Shown: positions 6,861 to 15,979, numbered from the stretch's first letter. The stretch is 36,874 bases of DNA from an uncultured Gammaproteobacteria bacterium (GCA_947259705.1 CAMYNL010000014.1:1-36874); one strand, 5' to 3'. The notes: generated by a model from the letters alone, not told the origin. Numbers and translations: made by a program.

Positions 6861-8999
6861 ATGAATTTGCCACAACCAGTAACAGCAATCTCAACGGCGC
6901 TATTGATCTTGCTTGCGGCGATTTCCAATGTCCCCGCGCAAAAGTTGGCCCCCAAAGGGGTGGCGGAAGGCAACCCCGGTCTTGCCAAGGTTGCGGCTCG
7001 GTTGCTGCAGGCGCGGCGGCTCGCCCGCGAGGGTAGGACTATGCGCGATATCCGCGGCGCAATGCGGCTGACCCCCGCGCCGGCAGAGGGGGTAGAAGTA
7101 GAAATTCGACTCAAGACCCTGACGCCGGCACTGTTCGAGCGTATCGTGAATCTCGGCGTGCACAGCGCCAAGCCTTACTATCCCTTCGCCCGCATAACGG
7201 GATTTGTCTCCCTGGAGTCTTTGGATGAAATCGCAGCCCGGCCGGAGGTGGCGGCAATCCACCCGAACTATGGCCGCCGGCGGCGGGCCGGGTCCGTGAC
7301 CAGTCAAGGCGACAACTCGATCCGGGCCGCGCTGGCGCGGGGCGGGTTCCTGGTTAATGGCAGCGGAGTGACGGTGGGCGTGCTGTCGGACAGTTTCAAC
7401 CAGACTATCGGCGGTTTTACCAGCGGTACTGGTTGCACCCGTAGCGTAACTGGCGCCGGGCCGCAGCTGTCCGGCGATCTGCCGGCTGCGGTGACTGTAT
7501 TGGATAATGGCCCGAGCGGCGGGGTTGACGAAGGGGCAGGGCTGGCGGAGCTGGTTTTCGATATCGCGCCTGGTGTCGCCATATCGTTTCACAGCGCCGA
7601 TCCGGATATCGCCACATTTGCGGCGGGGATAACCGCGTTGACGGGCTGCGGCGCGGATGTGCTGTTGGACGACATCATCTATCTTGCGGAACCCATGTTT
7701 CAGGACGGAATCATCGCGCAGGCAGCGCAGCAGGCGGTGGCGGCCGGCGTGGCATTTTTTTCCGCCGCGGGTAACGAGGGCGCCACCGGCGTCTATGAGA
7801 CCTTTGCCGATGTCAGCCCCCTCAACGACGCGGCCTTTCCCGTTACTGGCGTGGACTTCCATCTATTCAACGGCGGTGATGAATTCGCCAGCGTGACGCT
7901 GCCGGCAGGCTGTGGTGTGGATCTGGTGTTGCAGTGGAACGATCCCTTTTCGGGGACGCTGGGTACCGGCGCTGTTACCGATCTGGATCTGTATGTGTGC
8001 GACGACACGACCGCAGTGAGTTGCACCGCGATCAGCGACACCACCCAGGGCACCTGCGCCGGCGCTCCCAGCAGTGATCCACTGGAAATCGGATTCTTCT
8101 TTAACGATGGGACGGTCGCCCGTACCTATCATGTTGCCGTGGATCACTTCTGTGATGCCGATGGTGTGCCGCCGACCAATGGTCTGCAGTTTCGCATGGT
8201 ACCGTTTCCGTTCGCATTCAACGCTGCGTGTGATACGAACGACATCGATAACATCGTCTACGAGGCAAATGTGTTCGACAAGACGACTATCTATGGACAT
8301 AGCGCGGCTGCTGGTGTGCAGGCGACCGGGGCGGTGTTCTATCGCGAAATCGATTTGAGCGGTGACGCCCAGGCGCCGTTCGGTGTGATCAACGTCGAAC
8401 CTTACAGTTCCTTGGGTGGCGAAATACCGTTTTTTTTCGATGGCGCAGGTAGCCCGCTGCCCGGTGCGCCCGTGTTCCGCTTCAAGCCCGAACTGACCGG
8501 TCCGGACGGGACCAACACGAGCTTCTTCGGCAGCGACGATCCCGCCGACCTGGACTCATTTCCCAATTTTTTCGGCACTTCTGCGGCGGCCGCGCACGCG
8601 GCGGGCGCCGCAGCGTTGATGCTTTCGTCCAGTCCGGATCTCAATCCTGCCGGCGTTACCCAGGTGCTGGCGGCGGCGGCCCGCAATATCGAGCTACCCG
8701 GTATTGATCCACTGGCGGGTAACGGTTTGGTCGACGCTTTTGACGCAGTGCAGACCGTGACGCGGGACGGCATGGACTGTATTGCGGTTCTACATCTGAG
8801 CAGCCAGACCATCGAGGGCTCGCAGTACTTCCGCGCCTGTGATGAAATCACCGCTGGAACCGATCTTCTCGTCGCCGCGAGCGCCCAGCTGGAATTCGAG
8901 ACCACCGGTATTGTCGGCCTGCGCCCTGGATTCGCCGTAGCGCACGGCGGCCGGTTTTCGGTGAATCAGGTGGAGCAGTTCGGCGCACCCGGTCCCTGA
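6861..8999 (+). CDS. Secreted subtilase-like (S8-type) protein with Glu in place of catalytic His
   Basis: A 712-residue exported protein. The signal peptide covers about 1-27 (ALLILLAAISNVPA-QK) and is followed by a propeptide-like region to about 165. The catalytic-domain signatures of S8 peptidases are present: Asp177 in VTVGVLSDSFN, the oxyanion Asn305 in FFSAAGNEG, and Ser574 in FFGTSAAAAHAAG. Where HGTHVAG is expected there is GGVDEGAGLAELVFDIAPG, with Glu224 instead of His. A Ser-Glu-Asp arrangement recalls sedolisins, but the remaining motifs are subtilisin-like; I recall other proteins with DEG...EIVHDIAPGA at this position, so this may be a recognised subgroup. An insert of about 240 residues, including a Cys-rich stretch, separates Asn from Ser. 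The C-terminus (about 640-712, IEGSQYFRACDEI, GLRPGFAVAHGG) looks like a small beta-rich secretion or adhesion domain. The gene is monocistronic. Protease activity is probable but unproven. Confidence 0.82.
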   Translation: MNLPQPVTAISTALLILLAAISNVPAQKLAPKGVAEGNPGLAKVAARLLQARRLAREGRTMRDIRGAMRLTPAPAEGVEVEIRLKTLTPALFERIVNLGVHSAKPYYPFARITGFVSLESLDEIAARPEVAAIHPNYGRRRRAGSVTSQGDNSIRAALARGGFLVNGSGVTVGVLSDSFNQTIGGFTSGTGCTRSVTGAGPQLSGDLPAAVTVLDNGPSGGVDEGAGLAELVFDIAPGVAISFHSADPDIATFAAGITALTGCGADVLLDDIIYLAEPMFQDGIIAQAAQQAVAAGVAFFSAAGNEGATGVYETFADVSPLNDAAFPVTGVDFHLFNGGDEFASVTLPAGCGVDLVLQWNDPFSGTLGTGAVTDLDLYVCDDTTAVSCTAISDTTQGTCAGAPSSDPLEIGFFFNDGTVARTYHVAVDHFCDADGVPPTNGLQFRMVPFPFAFNAACDTNDIDNIVYEANVFDKTTIYGHSAAAGVQATGAVFYREIDLSGDAQAPFGVINVEPYSSLGGEIPFFFDGAGSPLPGAPVFRFKPELTGPDGTNTSFFGSDDPADLDSFPNFFGTSAAAAHAAGAAALMLSSSPDLNPAGVTQVLAAAARNIELPGIDPLAGNGLVDAFDAVQTVTRDGMDCIAVLHLSSQTIEGSQYFRACDEITAGTDLLVAASAQLEFETTGIVGLRPGFAVAHGGRFSVNQVEQFGAPGP

Positions 9000-9023
9000 C
9001 GGTCGGTCGCCGCGTTTTCAGGA

Positions 9024-9142
9024 AATTCGGGGGACACAATACATATTTCGCGAAGCTTGCCGTGCAATCCAGGAGTGCCTTCGAGTAACCCTGATGCTGC
9101 GCAGCCCTGCCAATTTGGGACACGTATCGTGTCCCCGGAATT
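9024..9142. mobile_element. 119-bp MITE/REP-like element with 19-bp imperfect terminal inverted repeats
   Basis: Left end AATTCGGGGGACACAATAC (9024-9042) and right end GTATCGTGTCCCCGGAATT (9124-9142) are inverted copies matching at 17 of 19 positions. The 81 bp between them encode nothing I recognise. The GGGGACACRATAC core is, from memory, common around IS200/RAYT-type transposase elements in Proteobacteria. The unit is too short to be autonomous, so it is a miniature element or a deletion remnant. It sits 24 bp past the peptidase stop, and its right end touches the dienelactone hydrolase remnant. Confidence 0.6.
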
Positions 9143-9144
9143 GC

Positions 9145-9294
9145 GCGCCCGCCGCGAAGGTGCATCTCTACCGTGCTGGTCATGGTTTCAACTGCGACCT
9201 GAGAGCCAGTAACCACGCCGAATCCGCTGCATTGGCCCGCAAGCACGCGCTGGCCTATCTGGCCCGGCACCTGGGCGCTGCCGGCGGGCACTGA
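9145..9294 (+). pseudogene. C-terminal remnant of a dienelactone hydrolase gene
   Basis: The frame ending with the stop at 9292-9294 reads KVHLYRAGHGFNCDLRAS and, further on, AALARKHALAYLARHL. This matches the last 45 or so residues of the dienelactone hydrolase family (typically Y-x-AGHGFNCDxR...A...L-x-FL-x-HL). It keeps the His of the Cys-Asp-His triad (the HGF motif), while the rest of the roughly 230-residue protein, including the nucleophile Cys, is absent. Homology begins directly after the right end of the inverted-repeat element, which suggests that insertion followed by deletion removed the 5' part. An ATG at 9094 inside the element would give a 66-codon ORF, but a functional product is unlikely. 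Confidence 0.75.
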
Positions 9295-9456
9295 TCGGGC
9301 CCGGTCGGCGCCCGGTGTGCTTGCGGCGGCGGCCGCCGCTCGGCTAGACTTCGCAGAGGTGGCAATGTTCCCTTCGAATTGACTATTACAATCACCTCCA
9401 GGCCAGCTGGTGAGTTCTTCCCCCGGACCGCGTCCTAGCGGTCACCGCGTTCGCCC

Positions 9457-10830
9457 ATGACAGGCAGATTATTCATCAAGACCTTCGGTTGCCAGATGAA
9501 CGAGTACGACTCCGCGCGGATGGCGGATGCGCTGCTCGAATCCCATGCGCTGCAACTCACCGAGGATCCGGTGGAGGCTGATGTACTGCTGTTGAACACC
9601 TGTTCGATTCGTGAAAGAGCCGCGGAGAAGGTGTTTTCGCAACTGGGCCGCTGGGCCGAGTTGAAGCAGCGTCGTCCGGAACTGATCATCGGCGTCGGCG
9701 GTTGTGTCGCCAGCCAGGAGGGGGAGGGCATCCTGGAGCGGGCGCCTTACGTCGACCTGGTATTCGGGCCCCAGACGCTGCATCGACTGCCGGAGCTGTT
9801 GAACCGGGTGATGAAATCTCGGGTCGCGAGCGTCGACATTTCGTTCCCGGAGATCGAGAAGTTCGATTGTCTGCCCCCACCGCGGGTGGACAGCGTGCGT
9901 GCCTATGTGTCGATCATGGAAGGATGCAGCAAGTACTGCACCTTCTGCGTAGTCCCGTATACGCGCGGCGAGGAATTCAGCCGTCCGCTGGATGACGTGA
10001 TCACCGAGGTATATGAACTGGCAGAGCAGGGGGTGCGGGAGGTGACCCTGCTTGGGCAGAACGTGAACGCCTTCCAGGGCCGCATGCATGACGGCAAGGC
10101 GGCGGATTTCGCCCTGCTGCTGCGCTACCTGCACGAGATCCGCGGCATCGACCGCATACGCTATACCACCTCCCACCCGGTGGATTTTTCCGATCATCTG
10201 GTGGCGGTCTACCGCGATCTGCCCAAGCTCGTCAGTCATTTGCACCTGCCGGTGCAAAGCGGCTCCGACCGCATCCTGGCGGCTATGAAGCGCCGGTACA
10301 GCGTTGCGCAGTACCGCGACCTCATCGCCCGGCTGCGAGATAAGCGGCCCCAGCTCAGCCTGTCCACGGATTTTATTGTCGGCTTTCCCGGCGAAACAGA
10401 TGCCGATTTTGACGCCACGCTGGCATTGACGGATGACATCGGCTTTGACCAGAGCTTCAGCTTCATCTACAGCCCGCGTCCCGGGACCCCGGCGTCAGAC
10501 CTGCCTGACGACGTGCCGATGGAAGTCAAGAAGGATCGGCTGCAGCAACTTCAGGCGCGGATCAACGAGTCGGCGATCCGAATCAGCACTGCGATGGTCG
10601 GTACCCGGCAGACCATCCTGGTGGACCGGCCGTCGCGTAAGAACCCGCGGCAACTGTCGGGACGCACCGAGAACAACCGGGTGGTAAACTTCGACGGTCC
10701 CGAGGCGCTGCTGAGACGCTTTGTCGATATAGAGATCACCGAGGCGCTGCCCAATTCGCTGCGCGGTAGATTGGTGGCGATCGAGCCGGGGCAGCCGGGA
10801 CAGGCGCCTTTTACGGCGCGCAGCGCTTAA
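9457..10830 (+). CDS. miaB: tRNA-2-methylthio-N6-dimethylallyladenosine synthase MiaB
   Basis: A 457-residue radical-SAM methylthiotransferase that converts i6A37 to ms2i6A37 in tRNAs reading UNN codons. Both iron-sulfur cluster sites are intact: Cys12, Cys49 and Cys83 in the N-terminal UPF0004 domain ([31 protein letters not shown]), and Cys157, Cys161 and Cys164 in the radical-SAM motif [19 protein letters not shown] and [10 protein letters not shown]-like blocks (here [12 protein letters not shown]) are also typical. A TRAM RNA-binding domain fills about 378-445. The ATG at 9457 gives the usual [15 protein letters not shown] start. It is the first gene of miaB-phoH-ybeY-corC-lnt. The 162-bp leader to its left has a possible -10 (TACAAT, 9387-9392) without a good -35. 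Confidence 0.97.
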   Translation: MTGRLFIKTFGCQMNEYDSARMADALLESHALQLTEDPVEADVLLLNTCSIRERAAEKVFSQLGRWAELKQRRPELIIGVGGCVASQEGEGILERAPYVDLVFGPQTLHRLPELLNRVMKSRVASVDISFPEIEKFDCLPPPRVDSVRAYVSIMEGCSKYCTFCVVPYTRGEEFSRPLDDVITEVYELAEQGVREVTLLGQNVNAFQGRMHDGKAADFALLLRYLHEIRGIDRIRYTTSHPVDFSDHLVAVYRDLPKLVSHLHLPVQSGSDRILAAMKRRYSVAQYRDLIARLRDKRPQLSLSTDFIVGFPGETDADFDATLALTDDIGFDQSFSFIYSPRPGTPASDLPDDVPMEVKKDRLQQLQARINESAIRISTAMVGTRQTILVDRPSRKNPRQLSGRTENNRVVNFDGPEALLRRFVDIEITEALPNSLRGRLVAIEPGQPGQAPFTARSA

Positions 10831-10849
10831 CTTAGGTCCCCCGATCACC

Positions 10850-11806
10850 TTGACCAGCAAGACCGCTGCGGTAACGTTTTCGCTCACGCCAGTGGACAAT
10901 GATCGCCTGGCGATGTTGTGTGGGCAGTTCAACAGCCACTTGAAGACCATCGCCGCACATTTTGGCGTAGAGATAAACAACCGGGGGCCCGAATTCAGCA
11001 TTACCGGTGAGCCCGATGCAGCACAGTCCGCGGAACGCGCCCTGCACCAGTTATATCAGTCGACCGCCGACAGCGACGACGTGACGGTGGAGGTAGTACA
11101 GCAGGCGCTGCGGGAAGATTCGGACCTGCACCCCGACGTCATTATCAAGGTACGAACCCCGAAGAAGCAGGTGACGCCGCGCAGTTCGCGGCAGTATCGT
11201 TATCTGGAGAACATTCTCCATCACGACATCAATTTCGGTGTCGGCCCGGCGGGCACGGGCAAGACCTTTCTGGCTGTGGCGTGCGCCGTCCAGGCCCTTG
11301 TGGACGACGAGGTCAATCGTATCGTGCTGGTGCGTCCGGCGGTGGAGGCGGGTGAACGGCTGGGCTTCCTGCCCGGCGACATCGGCCAGAAAGTGGATCC
11401 TTACCTGCGTCCCCTCTACGACGCGCTTTACGAACTGCTCGGTTTTGAGAAGGTGGCCCGCCTGTTGGACCGCAATATCATCGAACTGGCTCCCCTGGCG
11501 TACATGCGCGGCCGCACCCTGAGTGACTCCTTCGTGATCCTGGATGAGGCGCAGAACACCACCGTGCAGCAGATGAAGATGTTTCTGACCCGAATAGGTT
11601 TCGGCTCCTGTGCCGTGATAACCGGCGACGTGACCCAGACCGATCTGCCGCGGGGGACCGTGTCAGGACTGACCCATGCAACGGGAGTGCTGGGACAGGT
11701 GGGCGGCATCTCAGTGACTCGCTTCGGTCCGGCGGACGTGGTCCGCCATCCGCTGGTGCAACGGATCATCGAGGCCTACGATGCCTCGCAACCCGAAGCG
11801 GACTGA
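10850..11806 (+). CDS. ybeZ: PhoH-like ATPase (YbeZ)
   Basis: A 318-residue cytoplasmic P-loop ATPase of the PhoH family. An N-terminal KH-like/RNA-associated region (1-105) precedes the ATPase core with Walker A GPAGTGKT (132-139), VLVRPAVEAGERLGFLPGD, and Walker B FVILDEAQN near 230, then the sensor-like VITGDVTQTDLPRG. YbeZ is known to associate with the endoribonuclease YbeY, encoded 6 nt downstream, in rRNA maturation and quality control. The start is the TTG at 10850 (MTSKTAAVTFSL), 19 nt after miaB; an ATG (M22, in LAMLCGQF) would remove conserved N-terminal sequence, so TTG is preferred. Confidence 0.95.
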   Translation: MTSKTAAVTFSLTPVDNDRLAMLCGQFNSHLKTIAAHFGVEINNRGPEFSITGEPDAAQSAERALHQLYQSTADSDDVTVEVVQQALREDSDLHPDVIIKVRTPKKQVTPRSSRQYRYLENILHHDINFGVGPAGTGKTFLAVACAVQALVDDEVNRIVLVRPAVEAGERLGFLPGDIGQKVDPYLRPLYDALYELLGFEKVARLLDRNIIELAPLAYMRGRTLSDSFVILDEAQNTTVQQMKMFLTRIGFGSCAVITGDVTQTDLPRGTVSGLTHATGVLGQVGGISVTRFGPADVVRHPLVQRIIEAYDASQPEAD

Positions 11807-11812
11807 GGCGCC

Positions 11813-12280
11813 ATGCCGGCAATCGAGGTGCAGACCGTGGTCGACGATCCCAACGTACCGACGGAACGCGAACTCGTCCACTGGGCCGAATCCGCCTGCC
11901 GGGAGGCGCCGGGAGTGACGGGGTCCGCCGAGCTGACTGTCCGCGTAGTCGGTGCGCAAGAATCCCGGGAACTTAATTTCAAGTTTCGCAACGTGGACCG
12001 TGCCACCAATGTGCTGGCATTCCCGTTCGAGGACCCACCGGGCATCGAGACCGACATCCTCGGTGACGTTGTGATCTGTGCGCCGGTGGTGGCGCAGGAG
12101 GCGGCGGACCAGCACAAGCCACTGCATGCCCACTGGGCCCACATGGTGGTGCACGGTGTCCTGCACCTGCTGGGGTATGAACACGAGAATGAGGGCGACG
12201 CTGAAGCCATGGAATCACTGGAAGACGACATCTTGCACACGCTCGGCTTTCCGGGTCCCTACCTCGCTGACCATGGATAA
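11813..12280 (+). CDS. ybeY: Endoribonuclease YbeY (16S rRNA maturation)
   Basis: A 155-residue zinc-dependent single-strand endoribonuclease needed for 16S rRNA 3'-end maturation and 70S quality control. The metal-binding H-x3-H-x5-H signature is intact as HGVLHLLGYEH (His114, His118, His124). The preceding RNVDRATNVLAFPFE and LGDVVIC segments are conserved in the family. Length is standard. The 3' end overlaps the corC start by 8 nt, indicating translational coupling. Confidence 0.96.
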   Translation: MPAIEVQTVVDDPNVPTERELVHWAESACREAPGVTGSAELTVRVVGAQESRELNFKFRNVDRATNVLAFPFEDPPGIETDILGDVVICAPVVAQEAADQHKPLHAHWAHMVVHGVLHLLGYEHENEGDAEAMESLEDDILHTLGFPGPYLADHG

Positions 12281-13157
12281 GGATACTCAGGCCGGGGCGG
12301 GCTGGTGGCGGCGCCTTTGCCAGGTCCTGCGGAGGGTACTGGGGCGCGAACCCGCCTCACGCAATGAACTACTTGAGATTATCACCGAGGCGCAGCAGCG
12401 TGGATTGCTGGACCATGATGCCCTGGACACCATTCAGCGCGTATTGCAGGTAGCGGAACTCCGGGTGCGTGACGTCATGATCCCGCGCTCGAAGATGGTG
12501 GTGGTGGACCGCAACAGTTCACCGGAGGAGTTCCTGCCGATACTGGTGGAAAGCGCCCACTCCCGGTTTCCGGTCATCGACGGAGATCGAGACAAGATCG
12601 TGGGCATACTGCTAGCCAAGGACGTCCTGCGTTATTTCGACGAGAGCCAGCGGGGATCTTTCAATATGCGGGACATGCTGCGGCCGGCGGTGTTCATTCC
12701 GGAAAGCAAGCGCCTGAACGTGCTGCTGACGGAATTTCGCGCCAGCCGCAATCACATGGCCGTAGTGGTGGATGAATACGGCGGCGCGGCGGGGCTGATC
12801 ACCATCGAGGACGTGCTGGAGCAGATAGTCGGTGACATTGAGGATGAGCACGACATCGACGACGAAGCCGACATGATCCTGCAGCGCGATGATGGCGAGT
12901 ACATCGTCAAGGCGCTGCTGCCACTGGAGGATTTCAATGACCATTTCGGTAAGGCGTTCGATCCCGAAGGGAACGACACGGTTGGCGGGCTGGTCGTCAA
13001 GGCGTTCAGCCATGTGCCGAAGCGCGGGGAATCTATCGCCATCGACGGCCTGCAATTCGAAGTGCTGCATGCGGACACGCGCCGCGTCCATTTGCTGAAA
13101 GTGCGCAAGCTGGAATCCGACGAACCGATTGCCGAATTTCCGTCCGTGGTGGATTGA
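12273..13157 (+). CDS. corC: CorC/HlyC-family CBS-domain transporter-associated protein
   Basis: A 294-residue cytoplasmic protein beginning MDKDTQAGAGWW at the ATG that overlaps the ybeY stop. It contains a tandem CBS pair (about 65-190; VRDVMIPRSKMVVVD, SRFPVIDGDRDKIVGILLAKD, MAVVVDEYGGAAGLITIEDVLEQIVGDIEDE) and a C-terminal CorC_HlyC domain (about 205-285). In enterobacteria CorC (YbeX) is tied genetically to Co/Mg handling, and recent work connects YbeX to ribosome and Mg homeostasis; its biochemistry is unsettled. Position between ybeY and lnt is the conserved order. Confidence 0.95.
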   Translation: MDKDTQAGAGWWRRLCQVLRRVLGREPASRNELLEIITEAQQRGLLDHDALDTIQRVLQVAELRVRDVMIPRSKMVVVDRNSSPEEFLPILVESAHSRFPVIDGDRDKIVGILLAKDVLRYFDESQRGSFNMRDMLRPAVFIPESKRLNVLLTEFRASRNHMAVVVDEYGGAAGLITIEDVLEQIVGDIEDEHDIDDEADMILQRDDGEYIVKALLPLEDFNDHFGKAFDPEGNDTVGGLVVKAFSHVPKRGESIAIDGLQFEVLHADTRRVHLLKVRKLESDEPIAEFPSVVD

Positions 13158-13158
13158 T

Positions 13159-14691
13159 GTGCCGCGGTTGATAACCGCGCTTGCGGCGGGCGGTATCACC
13201 GTACTCGGCTTCGCCCCCGTCGGACTGTATCCATTGGCGATTCTGGCCCCGGCGGTATTGATCTGGCTGTGGCTTGATGCCTCGCCTCGCTCAGCGTTCT
13301 GGCTGGGACTGTGGTTCGGGATCGGCCTGTTCGGTGCCGGTGTGTCCTGGGTGTTCGTCAGCCTCCATGTCTACGGCAGGATGCCGGTCCCGCTGGCGGT
13401 GCTCACCGTGGCCATCTTCGTGCTGTTGCTGTCCCTTTATCCGGCGCTGGTGGGAGCGGCGCAGGCAAGCTGGTTCCGCGGCAGGACCTCGCGAGCGCTG
13501 CTGCTCATACCGGGGTGTTGGGTCATCGCGGAGTGGGTGCGAAGCTGGCTGCTCAGCGGGTTTCCCTGGTTGAGCCTGGGTTACAGCCAGGTCGGCACCT
13601 GGCTGCAGGGCTACGCACCACTGATCGGTGTCTACGGGGTGAGCCTGTTGGTGGTACTGCAGGCCGGCCTCACGGTGACCGCGCTGAGCGGTCGTGGTCG
13701 CGGCAGGGCCTTGTCGTTGCTGGCGATATGCGGGTTGTGGCTGGCCGGAGGCGTGCTGATGCGCATCGACTGGGTGGCCCCGAGCGGCCCGACACTGGAT
13801 GTGGCACTGGTGCAGGGGAATGTGCCGCTGGCGGACAAGTGGTCGGCGACGCAGCGGGGACCCATCCTGCTGAACTACCTTGCCGGGAGCCGCGGCGCGC
13901 GTGACGCGGATCTCGTCGTGTGGCCGGAATCCGCGTTGCCTTATTACCTCGATGAACTGCCGGAGTGGTTATGGACGGAGCTGGAAGAACACCCGGCGCA
14001 TTTCGCGTTCGGGGTGCTGGAACGGGATCGCAGCGGGCGGACCTTCAACAGTGTCGTCGCGGTAGCCGGCGGGCGCAGCCTTTACCGCAAGGAGCACCTG
14101 GTGCCGTTCGGCGAGTTCCTGCCCCTGCAGGGACTGCTCGCCTGGCTGCTCGATTACCTGCACATCCCGATGTCCGATTTCACCGCGTGGGCGGACCCCC
14201 AGCAGCCGCTGCGCGCGGCCGGCACCACAATCGGTGTATCGGTCTGCTACGAGGATGCCTTTCCGGCGCAGGTCAGGCAGCTTCTCCCGGCCGCGCAGCT
14301 GCTTCTTAACGTGAGCGAGGATGCCTGGTTCGGAGATTCCCTGGCGCCCCATCAGCGATTACAGATGGCGCGGATGCGCGCGCTGGAATCGGGGCGTCCC
14401 ATGTTGCGGGCGGCCAACACCGGCGTTTCGGCCGTGATTGACCACCGCGGGGAGGTGACCGTCAGTTCGCCGCAGTTCGAGCGCGTGGTGCTGTCCGGTG
14501 AGGTGCAACCCATGAGCGGCAGCACTCCCTACGTCAGCTTCGGAGAGCTTACGATGCTGGTCATGGCGCTGCTGATGGTTCTGGCCGCAACGTTGCTGGA
14601 GCGCCGCTTCGGTGATGCCTCGGGGCCGGCGCTCAGACCAGAAAGACCGCCGCCAGACCCAAAAGCGAGAAGAAGCCCACCACGTCGGTGA
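13159..14691 (+). CDS. lnt: Apolipoprotein N-acyltransferase
   Basis: A 510-residue inner-membrane enzyme that N-acylates the lipid-modified Cys of lipoproteins, the last step of lipoprotein maturation. About seven hydrophobic helices (N-terminal 200 residues plus one at the C-terminus) flank a periplasmic nitrilase domain. The catalytic Glu-Lys-Cys set is visible: Glu257 (VVWPESALP), Lys311 (YRKEHLVPFGEF) and Cys363 (GVSVCYED). The start chosen is the GTG at 13159 (MPRLITALAAGG), one base after the corC stop; a TTG at 13129 inside corC would add 10 residues. The last 19 codons (PRPERPPPD... basic tail) overlap the antiparallel 3' end of mgtE. Confidence 0.95.
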   Translation: MPRLITALAAGGITVLGFAPVGLYPLAILAPAVLIWLWLDASPRSAFWLGLWFGIGLFGAGVSWVFVSLHVYGRMPVPLAVLTVAIFVLLLSLYPALVGAAQASWFRGRTSRALLLIPGCWVIAEWVRSWLLSGFPWLSLGYSQVGTWLQGYAPLIGVYGVSLLVVLQAGLTVTALSGRGRGRALSLLAICGLWLAGGVLMRIDWVAPSGPTLDVALVQGNVPLADKWSATQRGPILLNYLAGSRGARDADLVVWPESALPYYLDELPEWLWTELEEHPAHFAFGVLERDRSGRTFNSVVAVAGGRSLYRKEHLVPFGEFLPLQGLLAWLLDYLHIPMSDFTAWADPQQPLRAAGTTIGVSVCYEDAFPAQVRQLLPAAQLLLNVSEDAWFGDSLAPHQRLQMARMRALESGRPMLRAANTGVSAVIDHRGEVTVSSPQFERVVLSGEVQPMSGSTPYVSFGELTMLVMALLMVLAATLLERRFGDASGPALRPERPPPDPKARRSPPRR

Positions 14692-15979
14692 CCGTGGTCA
14701 GGGCGACGCCGCCGGCCAGCGCGGGGTCCACACCGAGACGCTGCAACAGCAAGGGGATCGTCACCCCCGCCACCGCGGCGAACATGAGGTTGATCACCAT
14801 CGACAAGGCGATGATCGCGCCCAGCGCGTAGTCGTGGTACCACAACGTGGCCACCAGGGCGACCGCCACCGCCCAGATCAGTCCATTCAGACCCCCCAGC
14901 AGGAACTCCTTGCGCAACACGCGCCAGGCGTTGGCGCTCGAAATGGTGCCCTGTCCAAGGCCGCGAATGACCACCGTCAGGGTCTGGGTACCCGCGTTGC
15001 CTCCCATGCTGGCGACAATGGGCATCAGCACCGCCAGCGCGACCAGCCGCTCGATGGTTGCCTCGAACAGCCCGATCACCCAGGAGGCGATTATTGCCGT
15101 GACCAGGTTCACCCCGAGCCACACCGCGCGGCTGCGGGCACTGCGCGCTACCGGCGCAAACAGGTCCTCCTCTTCCTTCAGGCCCGCCCTGGCCATGACT
15201 GAGTGGTCGGCGCGCTCGCGCATGACATCGACCACGTCGTCGATGGTGATACGCCCGACCAGGTGCTGCTTGTCATCCAGCACCGCTGCGGAGACCAGGT
15301 TGTACTTTTCAAAGGATTCGGCGACCTGGTCCTCGCTATCCATCAGGTGAAAGGTGACCGGGGCGCGGTCGGTGTGGGCGCCGACGCGATCCCCCGGGGG
15401 TGCGGTCAGCAGCGTCGCAATGGGCAGCACGCCCTTAAGCGCGTTGTCGCGTTTGATCACGAATAGCTTGTCGGTATGGTCGGGCAAAGAACCCAGCAGG
15501 CGCAAATAACGCTGGACCACCTGCAGGGTGATATTCTCGCGTACTGCAATCGGGTCGACGTTCATCAGGCCGCCCGCGGTGTCCTCCGGATAACTGAGCA
15601 CCTCACCGAGGCTGGCGCGCGCTGCCTTGTCTACGGCGAACAGCAGGTCGGCGAGCACGTCGTCGGGCAGATCGGGGATCAGGTCTGCGATATCGTCGAT
15701 GTCCATATCGCGCACCGCCGACACCAGCGCGCTCTTGTCCATCCCTTTAAGGATGTCCTCCCGGACCCCGTCCGGCACCTCCAGCAGCACTTCGCCGAGG
15801 TGCTGCTCAGAAATCTCCGCCCATACCAGCGGTCGCTGGTCGGGTGTCAGGCTCTCCAGGAGACGGGCGATATCCGCCGGGTGAAGGCCCGACAGCAGGT
15901 TGCGGATCTCCGCCTCGTCGCCAGATTCGACGGCGATCAGCAGCTGGTTCAGGTTGTCAGTAGGTGGCGTAGCCTGCAT
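14633..15979 (-). CDS. mgtE: Magnesium transporter MgtE
   Basis: A 448-residue Mg2+ channel. The acidic N-terminal superhelical domain covers about 1-130, the CBS pair about 140-255 (YPEDTAGGLMNVDPIAV, RITIDDVVDVM) and the five-helix pore domain about 280-448, with the signature MPIVASMGGNAGTQT. The CBS/N domains of this family act as an intracellular Mg2+ sensor that closes the pore. The start ATG at 15979 follows GGTGACCTCAG. The gene lies 100 bp downstream of ptsI in the same direction and may be the last gene of that operon. Its 3' end overlaps lnt by 59 bp tail-to-tail. Confidence 0.96.
   Translation of the reverse strand: MQATPPTDNLNQLLIAVESGDEAEIRNLLSGLHPADIARLLESLTPDQRPLVWAEISEQHLGEVLLEVPDGVREDILKGMDKSALVSAVRDMDIDDIADLIPDLPDDVLADLLFAVDKAARASLGEVLSYPEDTAGGLMNVDPIAVRENITLQVVQRYLRLLGSLPDHTDKLFVIKRDNALKGVLPIATLLTAPPGDRVGAHTDRAPVTFHLMDSEDQVAESFEKYNLVSAAVLDDKQHLVGRITIDDVVDVMRERADHSVMARAGLKEEEDLFAPVARSARSRAVWLGVNLVTAIIASWVIGLFEATIERLVALAVLMPIVASMGGNAGTQTLTVVIRGLGQGTISSANAWRVLRKEFLLGGLNGLIWAVAVALVATLWYHDYALGAIIALSMVINLMFAAVAGVTIPLLLQRLGVDPALAGGVALTTVTDVVGFFSLLGLAAVFLV

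Noticed and set aside
6900-7862. 320-codon minus-strand open frame opposite the subtilase-like gene
   Set aside because: Antisense shadow; the plus strand has a signal peptide and peptidase motifs in order.
8848-9291. Minus-strand frame through the inverted-repeat element and hydrolase remnant
   Set aside because: It crosses the peptidase gene end and both repeat ends; the sequence is explained by the element and by the plus-strand remnant.
9326-9339. 14-bp GC-only palindrome (GCGGCGGCCGCCGC) before miaB as a terminator
   Set aside because: No loop and no T-run; such GCC/GGC palindromes arise easily in this base composition.
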